Of a stretch of 11,359 bases of DNA, positions 1-6,131 are shown piece by piece; position 1 is the first letter of the stretch, and every line of letters begins with the position of its first letter. Made by a program: the position numbers and the translations under genes. The stretch lies in NCBI GenBank assembly GCA_946615875.1, contig CAMOIK010000059.1, positions 1 through 11,359 on the forward strand. The letters run 5' to 3'. A model generated the notes under the pieces. The model was not told the DNA's origin and ran no database searches. It worked only from the letters and a program-made list of their open reading frames with translations. The stretch is from an uncultured Verrucomicrobiota bacterium (GTDB lineage Bacteria > Verrucomicrobiota > Kiritimatiellia > RFP12 > UBA1067).

Positions 1-39
1 GGTGGTAAATTCGATATCTACAAGGCGAACGCGCCATGA
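1..39 (+). CDS. possible C-terminal tail of an upstream gene (partial)
   Basis: Frame 1 from the window edge reads GGKFDIYKANAP and then a TGA stop at 37-39. The composition is that of an ordinary protein C-terminus, and the stop is followed by AT-richer, non-coding-looking DNA and a promoter, which fits a gene end. Only 12 codons are visible, so no family can be named. Frame 2 is also open here into the next gene's start region, but its translation is Arg/Lys-rich and unconvincing. Confidence 0.35.
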   Translation, partial: GGKFDIYKANAP

Positions 40-59
40 ACTAAATCACCATGAAGCGC

Positions 60-87
60 CGCCAAAAAAGGCCCCGCCAAAAAAGGC
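60..87. repeat. two-copy direct repeat with A-tracts upstream of the promoter
   Basis: The 13-base unit CGCCAAAAAAGGC occurs at 60-72 and again at 75-87, a 15-base period. Each copy holds a run of six A flanked by GCC and GGC. A third A/T-rich stretch (AAATAAT, 88-94) follows. The block lies about 40-70 bases upstream of the predicted transcription start near 133, where an UP element for the RNA polymerase alpha subunit would sit. That role is inference. The three-base GCC/GGC pairing is too short for a stable hairpin. Confidence 0.5.
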
Positions 88-117
88 AAATAATCTGCGC
101 CGACGAGGGGCGAAATA

Positions 118-126
118 TGGTATAAT
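118..126 (+). promoter_or_regulatory. extended -10 promoter (TGG TATAAT)
   Basis: A perfect TATAAT at 121-126 is preceded by TGG at 118-120, giving an extended -10 element of the sigma-70 type. The -35 window (about 97-104) is GC-rich and has no TTGACA-like hexamer, as is common for extended -10 promoters. The start site, about seven bases downstream, would fall at 132-134, immediately before or on the first codon of the next gene (TTG 133 or ATG 136). In this GC-rich window I saw no other exact match with this spacing to a gene start. Confidence 0.6.
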
Positions 127-135
127 AGTGACTTG

Positions 136-1014
136 ATGAGCAGATTGTGTCTAGTTGCGGCGCTGATAGTGCCCGTGATGGCGTCGGCGTCGTGGTATTG
201 GCCGTTTGGCAGCGACGACGACGCCAAGCCGCGTCGTGTTTCCGAACTTATGGAGCCGGCGAGCAAACTCATCGACAAGGCGTCCGACTTGGTGGAGGAC
301 GGCAAGATCGACGAGGCGATCGAGGAGTATCGCAAGGCCTTGCAGGAGCTGAACCGCATCGAGATCGAGAACCCCGAACGAGCCGACAAGCCGGAATTCT
401 CCACGCTGCGCAACAAGCGCGCCTACGTCAATTCCGCGATTGATTCGCTGTTGCTGGATCAGGCGCGGCGCAACGCCACCGCCGTGGCGATAACCGACAC
501 TACGGAGCTTGAGAAGATGTATGCAGGCCTGGTCGAGCGTCGGCGCGCCGCCCGAAGCGGCCGCCCGATGATGGAGATGGACGACGCGACGCGTCTTGTC
601 GAAGAGGGAGTGGTCGGGTCGGAGGCCGCCAAGGGCCGGCAGTCCGATCGCCGCGAGCGGCTCAAGCGCGCCATGGCGGAGGCGGAAAAGGGCAACGACG
701 CCGCTGCGCTGGCCGTCATCGACGGACTCCTCGCCGAGAAGCCGAACTCCGCCGGGGCGCTCAACCTGAAGGCGAAGATCGAGATGGGCAAGGGCGATTT
801 GGACGCGGCGGAAAAGACGCTCGACCAGTGCATCCGCTCCAACCCCCGCAGCTACTACGCCTTCTACAACATGGCGAGGGTCCTGCTGAAAGCTCGCAAA
901 GGCGAGGAGGGGCGCAAGGCGGCGCGCAAATACTACAAGATGGGGCGCGACGTCGGCGGGCCGGTGGATGCGGAGCTGGAAGGCCTGAGAAGACAAGGTG
1001 ATTTGCGACTCTGA
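136..1014 (+). CDS. exported TPR-repeat protein
   Basis: This is a 292-residue tetratricopeptide-repeat protein, probably periplasmic. Residues 1-18 form a signal peptide: R3, then a hydrophobic core and an A-S-A cleavage site before SWYWPFG. The single Cys (C5) lies before the core, so it is not a lipobox. One TPR-like helix pair spans about 45-78, with G57 and the A61-E64 helix. Three more span about 172-273, including the PNSAGALNLKA segment (203-213) and the RSYYAFYNMARVLL helix (238-251). The middle (about 85-170) is charged and helical. I chose ATG 136; TTG 133, directly before it in frame, is possible. There is no SD, and the predicted transcript start is at most a few bases upstream, so the mRNA is probably leaderless. 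The stop is one base before the next start. TPR proteins scaffold complexes; no partner is shown here, but the next two genes are envelope genes. Confidence 0.88.
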   Translation: MSRLCLVAALIVPVMASASWYWPFGSDDDAKPRRVSELMEPASKLIDKASDLVEDGKIDEAIEEYRKALQELNRIEIENPERADKPEFSTLRNKRAYVNSAIDSLLLDQARRNATAVAITDTTELEKMYAGLVERRRAARSGRPMMEMDDATRLVEEGVVGSEAAKGRQSDRRERLKRAMAEAEKGNDAAALAVIDGLLAEKPNSAGALNLKAKIEMGKGDLDAAEKTLDQCIRSNPRSYYAFYNMARVLLKARKGEEGRKAARKYYKMGRDVGGPVDAELEGLRRQGDLRL

Positions 1015-1015
1015 A

Positions 1016-1645
1016 ATGAAGATGACGGGAATATGCTTGGCGGCGGCGCTGGCGCTTTTCGGGCGCCAGGCGGTTTTTGCCGCCGACGCCACCCCGGCTG
1101 GCGAGAAGGCCGAAGAGCGCAGTCTGGTCGAGAGCTGCCGTGCGATGGTGCCGGCCGACGTGGAGATAGAGGGGCGCATCATCCTCAGAAACCGGCGCGG
1201 CATCGTGCAGAAGGAATACGGCTACACGCTGCGGCGCCAGGGCGGCGAGACTTCGCTCGTCGTGCGCGACAAAAACGGTGCGGAGGTGCCGTTCGAGGCG
1301 AAGGGGCGGCTGCTCGGCACCGACGTCACCTGGAGCGACCTCACGCTCGACTACCTCTGGTGGGACGATTTCGGGTACGACAAGGAGCGCGAGAGCGAAA
1401 CCGTGCACGGGCAGGTGTGCAGCGTGATACTGATGCGCAAGGGCGAGCGCACCGTGCGCGTGTGGGCAGACCGCAAGACCGGCGCGATGATGCAGGCGGA
1501 GGAGCTGGAGGGCGAGAAGCCCGTGCGCCGACTGTGGGGGACGCGCATAAAGAAGTTTGGGGAGCGTTGGGCGCCCAACGTCCTTGAAGTGGAAACAATC
1601 GGTTCGGGACACCGGACCAAGGTAATAGTGGAGGACCTAAAGTGA
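1016..1645 (+). CDS. LolA-like exported protein (outer-membrane lipoprotein-sorting type)
   Basis: This 209-residue protein resembles the LolA-like 'outer membrane lipoprotein-sorting protein' family (TP0789 type), whose members bind lipid or lipoprotein acyl chains in the periplasm. Residues 1-22 are a signal peptide (K2, hydrophobic core, cleavage at VFA-AD). The mature part alternates beta strands in the family's order. These are an I-L-R-N-R-RGIVQKEY segment (55-68), the GTDVTWSDLTLDYLWWDDF block (101-119), the strand around C135 carrying CSVILMRKG, an RVWADRKTGAMMQAE hairpin (148-162) and a final ETIGSGHRTKVIVEDL (193-208). The WSDL/LWWD block and the 'W-x-D-x-x-T-G' hairpin are what I recognise. 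ATG 1016 is chosen; ATG 1022 and GTG 998 (which overlaps the previous gene) are alternatives, and none has a clean SD. The gene starts two bases after the upstream stop and overlaps the next gene by four bases. It is not classical LolA; the family assignment is by pattern only. Confidence 0.8.
   Translation: MKMTGICLAAALALFGRQAVFAADATPAGEKAEERSLVESCRAMVPADVEIEGRIILRNRRGIVQKEYGYTLRRQGGETSLVVRDKNGAEVPFEAKGRLLGTDVTWSDLTLDYLWWDDFGYDKERESETVHGQVCSVILMRKGERTVRVWADRKTGAMMQAEELEGEKPVRRLWGTRIKKFGERWAPNVLEVETIGSGHRTKVIVEDLK
1630..1635 (+). promoter_or_regulatory. strong SD site that fixes a GTG start
   Basis: GGAGGA lies six bases before GTG 1642, inside the end of the LolA-like gene. It is the strongest SD in the envelope cluster and makes the GTG, overlapping the upstream stop as GTGA, the clear start of the AsmA-like gene. 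The same arrangement recurs at 10914-10929. Confidence 0.8.
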
Positions 1646-2655
1646 AAGCAATAGTCAGATTCTTCAAGTTCATTTTCTGGACGGCCGTCGTGCTCGTCCT
1701 GCTGGCGTTGGCGGCCGTGCTCACGCTCCCGCTGTGGGTGGGGCCGACGGTCACGGGAACGGCGAACTACGCCGTGCCGAAGATCGTCAAGACCGGCTTC
1801 AGCCTGGACCGGTTCGCGTTCAACCAATACAAGGGGACGTTCGGGATGGGTGCGCTGAAGATGGCCAACCCCGAGGGCTACCCGCCGGAGAACTGCCTCG
1901 AGCTCGACAGCCTCGACGTCAAGTTCGACCCCGTCAGCTGCTTCACGAAGAAGGTCCACGTGGAGAAGATCTCGCTGGACGGGCTCCGCGTCGTGGTCGA
2001 TTTCCCGAAGGCCGGCAACTTCATGAAGATCGCCGAGAACGCGCAGGGCGACGACTACAAGGAGAAAGAGGAGAAGGAGCCCACAGAGGAGGAAAAGAAG
2101 AACGCCACCAAGGTCGTGATCGACGTGCTTGAATTCAAGAACCTCAAGGTCACGTACGGCGCGGCTCCGATCATCCTGCCAGATTTCACCATCAAAGGCA
2201 TCGGCAAGACCGAGGGCGGCGTCACGTGGGAAGAGGCCTGGGACGAGGCGTTCAAGGCCGTCTGCGACAAGCTCGGCATCGTCGTCGGCGTTGTCATCGA
2301 CGCCGGCAAGGCCGTTTTGGACACCGGCGCGCAGACGGCCGGCGCGGTGCTGAACGTCGGCACGAACACCGTGAGCAACGCGATCAAGGCCGCCAGCAGC
2401 CTCGACGCCGCCGGAGCGGTCGGCGCCGTGAAGGACGGCGCGAACGCCGCCGCCGGCGCCGTGGGCAGCGGCGCCAGTGCCGTGATGGACACCGTAGGCT
2501 CGCTGACGGAGAGCGCGGCCGGTTTCGCCGGCGGCGCGAAAGACGCAGCGGGCGGCGCGGCCAGCGGCGCCGCCGACGCGGTCGGCAAGGGACTGAACGC
2601 GGTGGGCGACGGCGCCGGTGCGGCCGTCGATGCCGTGAAGGGGCTTTTCAAATAA
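1642..2655 (+). CDS. AsmA-like membrane-anchored protein with Ala/Gly-rich tail
   Basis: This 337-residue protein has one N-terminal membrane segment (about 8-32, after K2/R6/K9), which would leave the rest in the periplasm. Residues 33-130 match the N-terminal pattern of AsmA-like proteins: a GPTVTGTANYAVPKI start, SLDRFAFN (54-61), a 'K-M-A-NPEGYPPENCLELDSLDV' segment (73-93) and the VHVEKISLDGLRVVVDF strand pair (105-121). In such proteins short beta repeats line a lipid-binding groove between membranes. A charged linker rich in E and K (137-154) and a further strand block (155-190) follow. From about 200 the protein changes into Ala/Gly/Val-rich amphipathic helix (see separate entry). It is much shorter than classical AsmA. 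The start is GTG with a strong SD, overlapping the previous stop (GTGA). Its neighbours suggest outer-membrane maintenance; the lipid role is inference. Confidence 0.8.
   Translation: MKAIVRFFKFIFWTAVVLVLLALAAVLTLPLWVGPTVTGTANYAVPKIVKTGFSLDRFAFNQYKGTFGMGALKMANPEGYPPENCLELDSLDVKFDPVSCFTKKVHVEKISLDGLRVVVDFPKAGNFMKIAENAQGDDYKEKEEKEPTEEEKKNATKVVIDVLEFKNLKVTYGAAPIILPDFTIKGIGKTEGGVTWEEAWDEAFKAVCDKLGIVVGVVIDAGKAVLDTGAQTAGAVLNVGTNTVSNAIKAASSLDAAGAVGAVKDGANAAAGAVGSGASAVMDTVGSLTESAAGFAGGAKDAAGGAASGAADAVGKGLNAVGDGAGAAVDAVKGLFK
2374..2652 (+). repeat. low-complexity Ala/Gly amphipathic tail coding region
   Basis: Codons for residues about 245-337 of the AsmA-like protein are GCC/GGC-rich and encode degenerate units of the form A-x-G-A-V-x-x-G. 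Examples are AGAVGAVKDGANAA (257-270), AGAVGSGASAVMDTV (271-285), ADAVGKGLNAVGDG (311-324) and AAVDAVKGLF (327-336). Spacing is roughly 10-11 residues, like LEA-type or apolipoprotein-like surface helices. The units are not identical, so this is compositional repetition rather than an exact tandem repeat. Confidence 0.55.
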
Positions 2656-2687
2656 CGCCGGGGGATCCGGCGGACAAAGGACGGCTC

Positions 2688-2702
2688 GGCGGACCGACCG
2701 CC
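2688..2702 (+). other. short GC hairpin between the AsmA-like gene and glgP
   Basis: GGCGG (2688-2692) and CCGCC (2698-2702) can pair around a five-base loop. A second five-pair hairpin (GCCGG/CCGGC, 2657-2671) lies just after the upstream stop. Neither is followed by a T run, so neither is a good intrinsic terminator. The 84-base gap holds nothing else that I can identify. Confidence 0.25.
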
Positions 2703-2739
2703 TGCCGCGCGACAGACAAACAGTCAAACGGAACGACAG

Positions 2740-5202
2740 ATGGAAAAGAAGGCAGCGAAGAAGAAGGACCGGCGCGTCGAGATGTCGGTCGAGGGGCTCA
2801 AAGAGGATTTCGCCTGGCACCTGCGCTACACGATAGCCAAGCCCGACGAGCGCATGACCCAGCGCGACCAGTACACCGCATTCGCGCACGCCGTGCGCGA
2901 CCGCATCGTCGAGCGCTGGATAAATACGCAGGGCGAATACCGCCGCCAGAACGTCAAGCGCGTCTATTACCTCAGCCTCGAGTTCCTCATGGGGCGCCTC
3001 CTCGGCAACAACGTCATCAACCTCAAGGCCGACCAGCTCTGCCGCGACGCCCTCAAGGAATACGACATCAACTGGAACGACCTGCGCGACTACGAGACCG
3101 ACGCGGGCCTGGGCAACGGCGGCCTCGGCCGCCTCGCCGCCTGCTATCTCGACTCCATGTCCACGCTCGACATCGCGGGCACCGGCTACGGGCTGCGCTA
3201 CGACTACGGCATCTTCCGCCAGAAGATCGTGGACGGCAATCAGGTCGAAGAGCCAGACGCCTGGCTGAAGAACGGCTACCCGTGGGAGATAGAGCGCCCC
3301 GAGCATTCGCAGATCGTCAACTTCGGCGGGCACGTCGAATACGCCACGATCAACGGGCGCCAGCAGTGGCGCTGGGTGCCCGAGTCGCAGGTGGAGGGCC
3401 TGCCCTACGACCTGCCGATCGTCGGATACAACAACGCCGTCAATTCGCTGCGCCTCTGGAGCGCCAAGGCCGTTGACGAGTTCGACCTGGCAGACTTCAA
3501 CAAGGGCTCCTACGTGGAGGCGGTGGAGAGCAAGGTGCTCTCCGAGAACCTCACCAAGGTCCTCTACCCCAACGACAACACGACCGCCGGCAAGGAACTG
3601 CGCCTGCGACAGCAGTACTTCTTCGTGGCTTGCTCGCTCAAGGACATCCTGCGCCGCTACTGCGAGACGAACGAGGGCTGGGACGCGCTGCCAGACAAAG
3701 TGTTCATCCACCTGAACGAGACCCACCCCGCGCTGGTCATCCCCGAGCTCATGCGCATCCTCATCGACCAGGAGGGCATGGAGTGGGACAAGGCGTGGGA
3801 CATCACCACCCGCTGCGTCGGCTACACCAACCACACCATCCTCCCGGAGGCCCTCGAAAAGTGGCCAGTCTCGATGATGGAGCGCATCCTGCCGCGCCAC
3901 CTGCAGATCATCTACGAGATCAACGGGCGCTTCCTGCAGAAGATATCGGCGATGTATCCCGGCGACATAAAGCGACTCCAGCGGATGTCGCTGATCGACG
4001 AGGGCGGCGAGCGCTACGTGCGCATGGCCAACATGTGCCTCGTCGCCGCTTCCAGCGTGAACGGCGTGGCCGAGCTCCACACCCGCATCCTCAAGGAGTC
4101 GCTGTTCAAGGATTTCTACGAGCTGTGGCCAGAGAAGTTCCTCAACGTGACGAACGGCATCACGCCGCGCCGCTGGCTGCTCAAGGCCAACCCCGCGCTC
4201 GCCGAACTCATCACGGAGTCGATCGGCGACAGCTGGATAACGCATCTCGACGAGCTGAAGAAGCTGGAGAAGTTCGCCGGCGAGCGCGACTTCCTCTCGG
4301 TGCTGGCGAAGATCAAGGACTCCAACAAGCGGCAGCTCTCCAACTGGGTGATGAAGAACCTGGGCGTGAAGCTCGACCCGTCGGCAATCTTCGACGTGCA
4401 GGTCAAGCGGCTGCACGAGTACAAGCGCCAGCTGCTGCTCGCGCTCTACATCGTCATCTTTTACAACCGCCTCGTCAGCGACCCGAAGTTCGACCCGATG
4501 CCGCGCAGTTTCATCTTCGCGGCGAAGGCGGCGCCCGGCTACTACATGGCCAAGCTCATCATCCGTCTCATCCACGGCATCGCCGGCGTGGTGAACGCCA
4601 ACCCTCGCACGCGCGACAGGCTCTCCGTGGCGTTCCTGCCGGACTACCGCGTCTCGCTGGCGGAGAAGATCATACCCGCCTCGAACGTCTCCGAGCAGAT
4701 CTCGCTGGCGGGCATGGAGGCGTCGGGCACGGGCAACATGAAGTTCATGATGAACGGCGCGCTGACCCTCGGCACGTACGACGGCGCCAACGTCGAAATC
4801 AACCAGGAGGTCGGCGACGACAACATGTTCCTCTTCGGAATGCGCGCCGAGGACGTCGCGAAGAAGCGCCCGACCTACGTCTCGCGCGACTACTACCGCA
4901 AGGACCCGGAGATACGCCAGGCGCTGGACATGATCAAGAACAACGTGTTCTCGCTGCTCGACCCCGGCCTGTTCGACCCGATAATCCGCACCTTGCTGGA
5001 CTACAACGACTACTACATGCTGCTCGCCGACATCAGGAGCTACATCGAGGCGCAGGACCGCGTCGATGCCACTTACCGCAACGCGGAGAAGTGGAACAGG
5101 ATGTCGCTGGTCAACATCGCGCGCTCCGGCCGCTTCTCGTCCGACCGCGCGATCATGGAGTATGCGGAGAAGATCTGGCACGTCAAGGGCGTGAAGTTCT
5201 GA
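2740..5202 (+). CDS. glgP: glycogen/alpha-glucan phosphorylase
   Basis: This 820-residue enzyme is full length for the GT35 family. It uses phosphate to release glucose 1-phosphate from the non-reducing ends of alpha-1,4-glucans in the cytoplasm. Recognised blocks, in order, are YYLSLEFLMGR (76-86), the glucan/phosphate-site loop GLGNGGLGRLAACYLDSM (123-140), the HLNETHPALVIPELMR segment, TNHTILPEALEKWP, RLHEYKRQ and VSLAEKIIPASNVSEQIS. The last is the pyridoxal-phosphate motif EASGTGNMKF, with the cofactor lysine at K668 (codon 4741-4743), followed by GTYDGANVEI. No catalytic block is missing. The N-terminus is short and Lys-rich, without an allosteric extension of the animal kind. ATG 2740 is the natural start, but it has no clear SD. 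No other glycogen gene (glgA, glgB, glgC, malQ) is in view, so its placement says little about regulation. Confidence 0.98.
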   Translation: MEKKAAKKKDRRVEMSVEGLKEDFAWHLRYTIAKPDERMTQRDQYTAFAHAVRDRIVERWINTQGEYRRQNVKRVYYLSLEFLMGRLLGNNVINLKADQLCRDALKEYDINWNDLRDYETDAGLGNGGLGRLAACYLDSMSTLDIAGTGYGLRYDYGIFRQKIVDGNQVEEPDAWLKNGYPWEIERPEHSQIVNFGGHVEYATINGRQQWRWVPESQVEGLPYDLPIVGYNNAVNSLRLWSAKAVDEFDLADFNKGSYVEAVESKVLSENLTKVLYPNDNTTAGKELRLRQQYFFVACSLKDILRRYCETNEGWDALPDKVFIHLNETHPALVIPELMRILIDQEGMEWDKAWDITTRCVGYTNHTILPEALEKWPVSMMERILPRHLQIIYEINGRFLQKISAMYPGDIKRLQRMSLIDEGGERYVRMANMCLVAASSVNGVAELHTRILKESLFKDFYELWPEKFLNVTNGITPRRWLLKANPALAELITESIGDSWITHLDELKKLEKFAGERDFLSVLAKIKDSNKRQLSNWVMKNLGVKLDPSAIFDVQVKRLHEYKRQLLLALYIVIFYNRLVSDPKFDPMPRSFIFAAKAAPGYYMAKLIIRLIHGIAGVVNANPRTRDRLSVAFLPDYRVSLAEKIIPASNVSEQISLAGMEASGTGNMKFMMNGALTLGTYDGANVEINQEVGDDNMFLFGMRAEDVAKKRPTYVSRDYYRKDPEIRQALDMIKNNVFSLLDPGLFDPIIRTLLDYNDYYMLLADIRSYIEAQDRVDATYRNAEKWNRMSLVNIARSGRFSSDRAIMEYAEKIWHVKGVKF

Positions 5203-5215
5203 GCACGCGCCGTGC
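5203..5215 (+). other. hairpin directly after the glgP stop
   Basis: GCACG (5203-5207) and CGTGC (5211-5215) form a perfect five-pair stem with a three-base loop, starting at the base after the TGA. No T run follows, so an intrinsic terminator is unlikely. It could slow transcription or protect a 3' end, but it may be chance in such GC-rich DNA. Confidence 0.25.
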
Positions 5216-5252
5216 GCCCAGCGCCCGGCACAGCGACCAAGTGCAGCCGGCC

Positions 5253-6131
5253 ATGAAAACGCCGAACACGAGTTCCGAAGCGCAGGGCGCCGGGCGCGGC
5301 GCCTGGTTCTTCCGGAACATCGACGGGAGCGTTTACGGCCCAGCTGACATCGGCGAGCTGGCGGTGTGGGCGCGCGAGGGGCGCATCACCCCCGACGGCG
5401 AGGTTTCCATAGACCGCGTCCACTGGCGCAGTGCGCCGGATCTGCCGGCGTTGGGGATGGACTGCGTCGTGGAGGTGGAGCGCGGGCGCTGGTTCGGACC
5501 GTTCCACGCCGACGTGGTGAAGGCGCTCAGGGAGAAGGGCGATCTGCCGCCGGGCACGAGGACTTACGTGCGCGTCGGCGCCGCCGGCGACACGCCGCTT
5601 CTGGCCGACGGGACGGCCGGCGGCGCGCTGGTGCCGCAGGTGGTGGAGAAGGTGGTCGAGAAGGAAGTGCGCGTGGAGGTGCCTGTCGTCAAGGAGATGC
5701 GCGTCGAGGTGCCCGTGGAGAAGACGGTCGTGAAGGAGGTGCGCGTGGAGGTGCCTGTCGAGAAGATCGTCGAGAAGGTGGTGGAGAAGATCGTCGAGCG
5801 GCGGGTGGAGGTGCCCGTGGTGAAGGAAGTGCGCGTGGAAGTGCCCGTGGAGAAGACGGTCGTGAAGGAAGTGCGCGTGGAGGTGCCGGTCGAGAGGATC
5901 GTCGAGAAGCCCGTGTATGTGGCCGAGGCGAAGGCCGAGCCGGAGCCGCGCGCCGCCGCGCAGCCTTCCGGCGCCAGGCGCGATAAGGGGCTGCGCTCGG
6001 TCTTCGGCGGCATCTTCAAGGGCGCCGACCGCCGCGACATGGCCGCGCTGGAGGCGGCGGCCAGGCGCGAAATCGCGGCGGCGAAGCGCGGCCGCGCGCC
6101 GTTCAGCCTGTTTGGCAGGAGGAGTCCATGA
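5253..6131 (+). CDS. tandem GYF_2-like protein with VEVPVEK repeats
   Basis: This 292-residue protein has no signal peptide or membrane segment and is presumably cytoplasmic. Residues 18-68 match the GYF_2 (DUF4339) pattern: W18-F19-F20, G29-P30, W39, the G43-R44-I45 turn, W58 and a P-x-L end. Residues 71-108 look like a second, shorter module (GRWFGPF at 78-84, then ALREKGDLPPG at 91-101). Residues 128-220 are low-complexity V/E/K/P repeats with six copies of VEVPV. The C-terminus (244-292) is basic, with an FGGIFKG segment, an Ala-rich helix and a final PFSLFGRR. In eukaryotes GYF domains bind proline-rich peptides; the bacterial version has no role known to me. The start is the first in-frame ATG after glgP that precedes the domain, without an SD. 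The stop overlaps the next start as ATGA. The neighbour is a paralogue, so the two products probably work together. Function unknown. Confidence 0.85.
   Translation: MKTPNTSSEAQGAGRGAWFFRNIDGSVYGPADIGELAVWAREGRITPDGEVSIDRVHWRSAPDLPALGMDCVVEVERGRWFGPFHADVVKALREKGDLPPGTRTYVRVGAAGDTPLLADGTAGGALVPQVVEKVVEKEVRVEVPVVKEMRVEVPVEKTVVKEVRVEVPVEKIVEKVVEKIVERRVEVPVVKEVRVEVPVEKTVVKEVRVEVPVERIVEKPVYVAEAKAEPEPRAAAQPSGARRDKGLRSVFGGIFKGADRRDMAALEAAARREIAAAKRGRAPFSLFGRRSP
5673..5909 (+). repeat. duplicated 105-base coding repeat (35 residues)
   Basis: Codons 141-175 (5673-5777) and 185-219 (5805-5909) encode 35-residue blocks identical at 33 positions; the differences are M149/V193 and K171/R215. At the DNA level I count 10 mismatches in 105 bases, eight of them silent. 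A nine-residue spacer (176-184) of the same composition separates them. Within each block VEVPV occurs three times at spacings of 10 and 14 residues. This is an internal coding duplication, not a CRISPR array. Confidence 0.85.
6117..6124 (+). promoter_or_regulatory. strong SD site at the coupled paralogue junction
   Basis: AGGAGGAG ends three bases before ATG 6128. The GGAGG core (6118-6122) is five bases from the start codon, which itself overlaps the upstream TGA (ATGA, 6128-6131). This fixes the second paralogue's start and predicts translational coupling. Confidence 0.85.

Noticed and set aside
136..190. Lipoprotein signal in the first TPR protein
   Set aside because: The only Cys is residue 5, before the hydrophobic core, so there is no lipobox at the cleavage site.
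998..1015. GTG 998 as start of the LolA-like gene
   Set aside because: It would add six residues of polar sequence before the signal peptide and lengthen the overlap. It has only a weak AGAAG upstream. It remains possible, but ATG 1016 is simpler.
2657..2702. Intrinsic terminator between the AsmA-like gene and glgP
   Set aside because: The hairpins have only five pairs and no T run follows. The same applies to the hairpin at 5203-5215.
2226..3476. 416-codon + strand frame across the AsmA-like tail and the start of glgP
   Set aside because: Its translation is almost all Arg/Gly, produced by reading the GCC/GGC-rich tail out of frame, and glgP occupies the same DNA in a well-supported frame.
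1351..5181. 1276-codon open frame on the minus strand opposite glgP
   Set aside because: It is the mirror of strong GC-biased codon use in glgP. The translation is rich in H, R, V and L without any recognisable domain, and it crosses several genes.
5634..5912. CRISPR-like repeated region
   Set aside because: Repeats are in frame, of one composition with their spacers, and encode VEVPVEK units, so this is a protein repeat.
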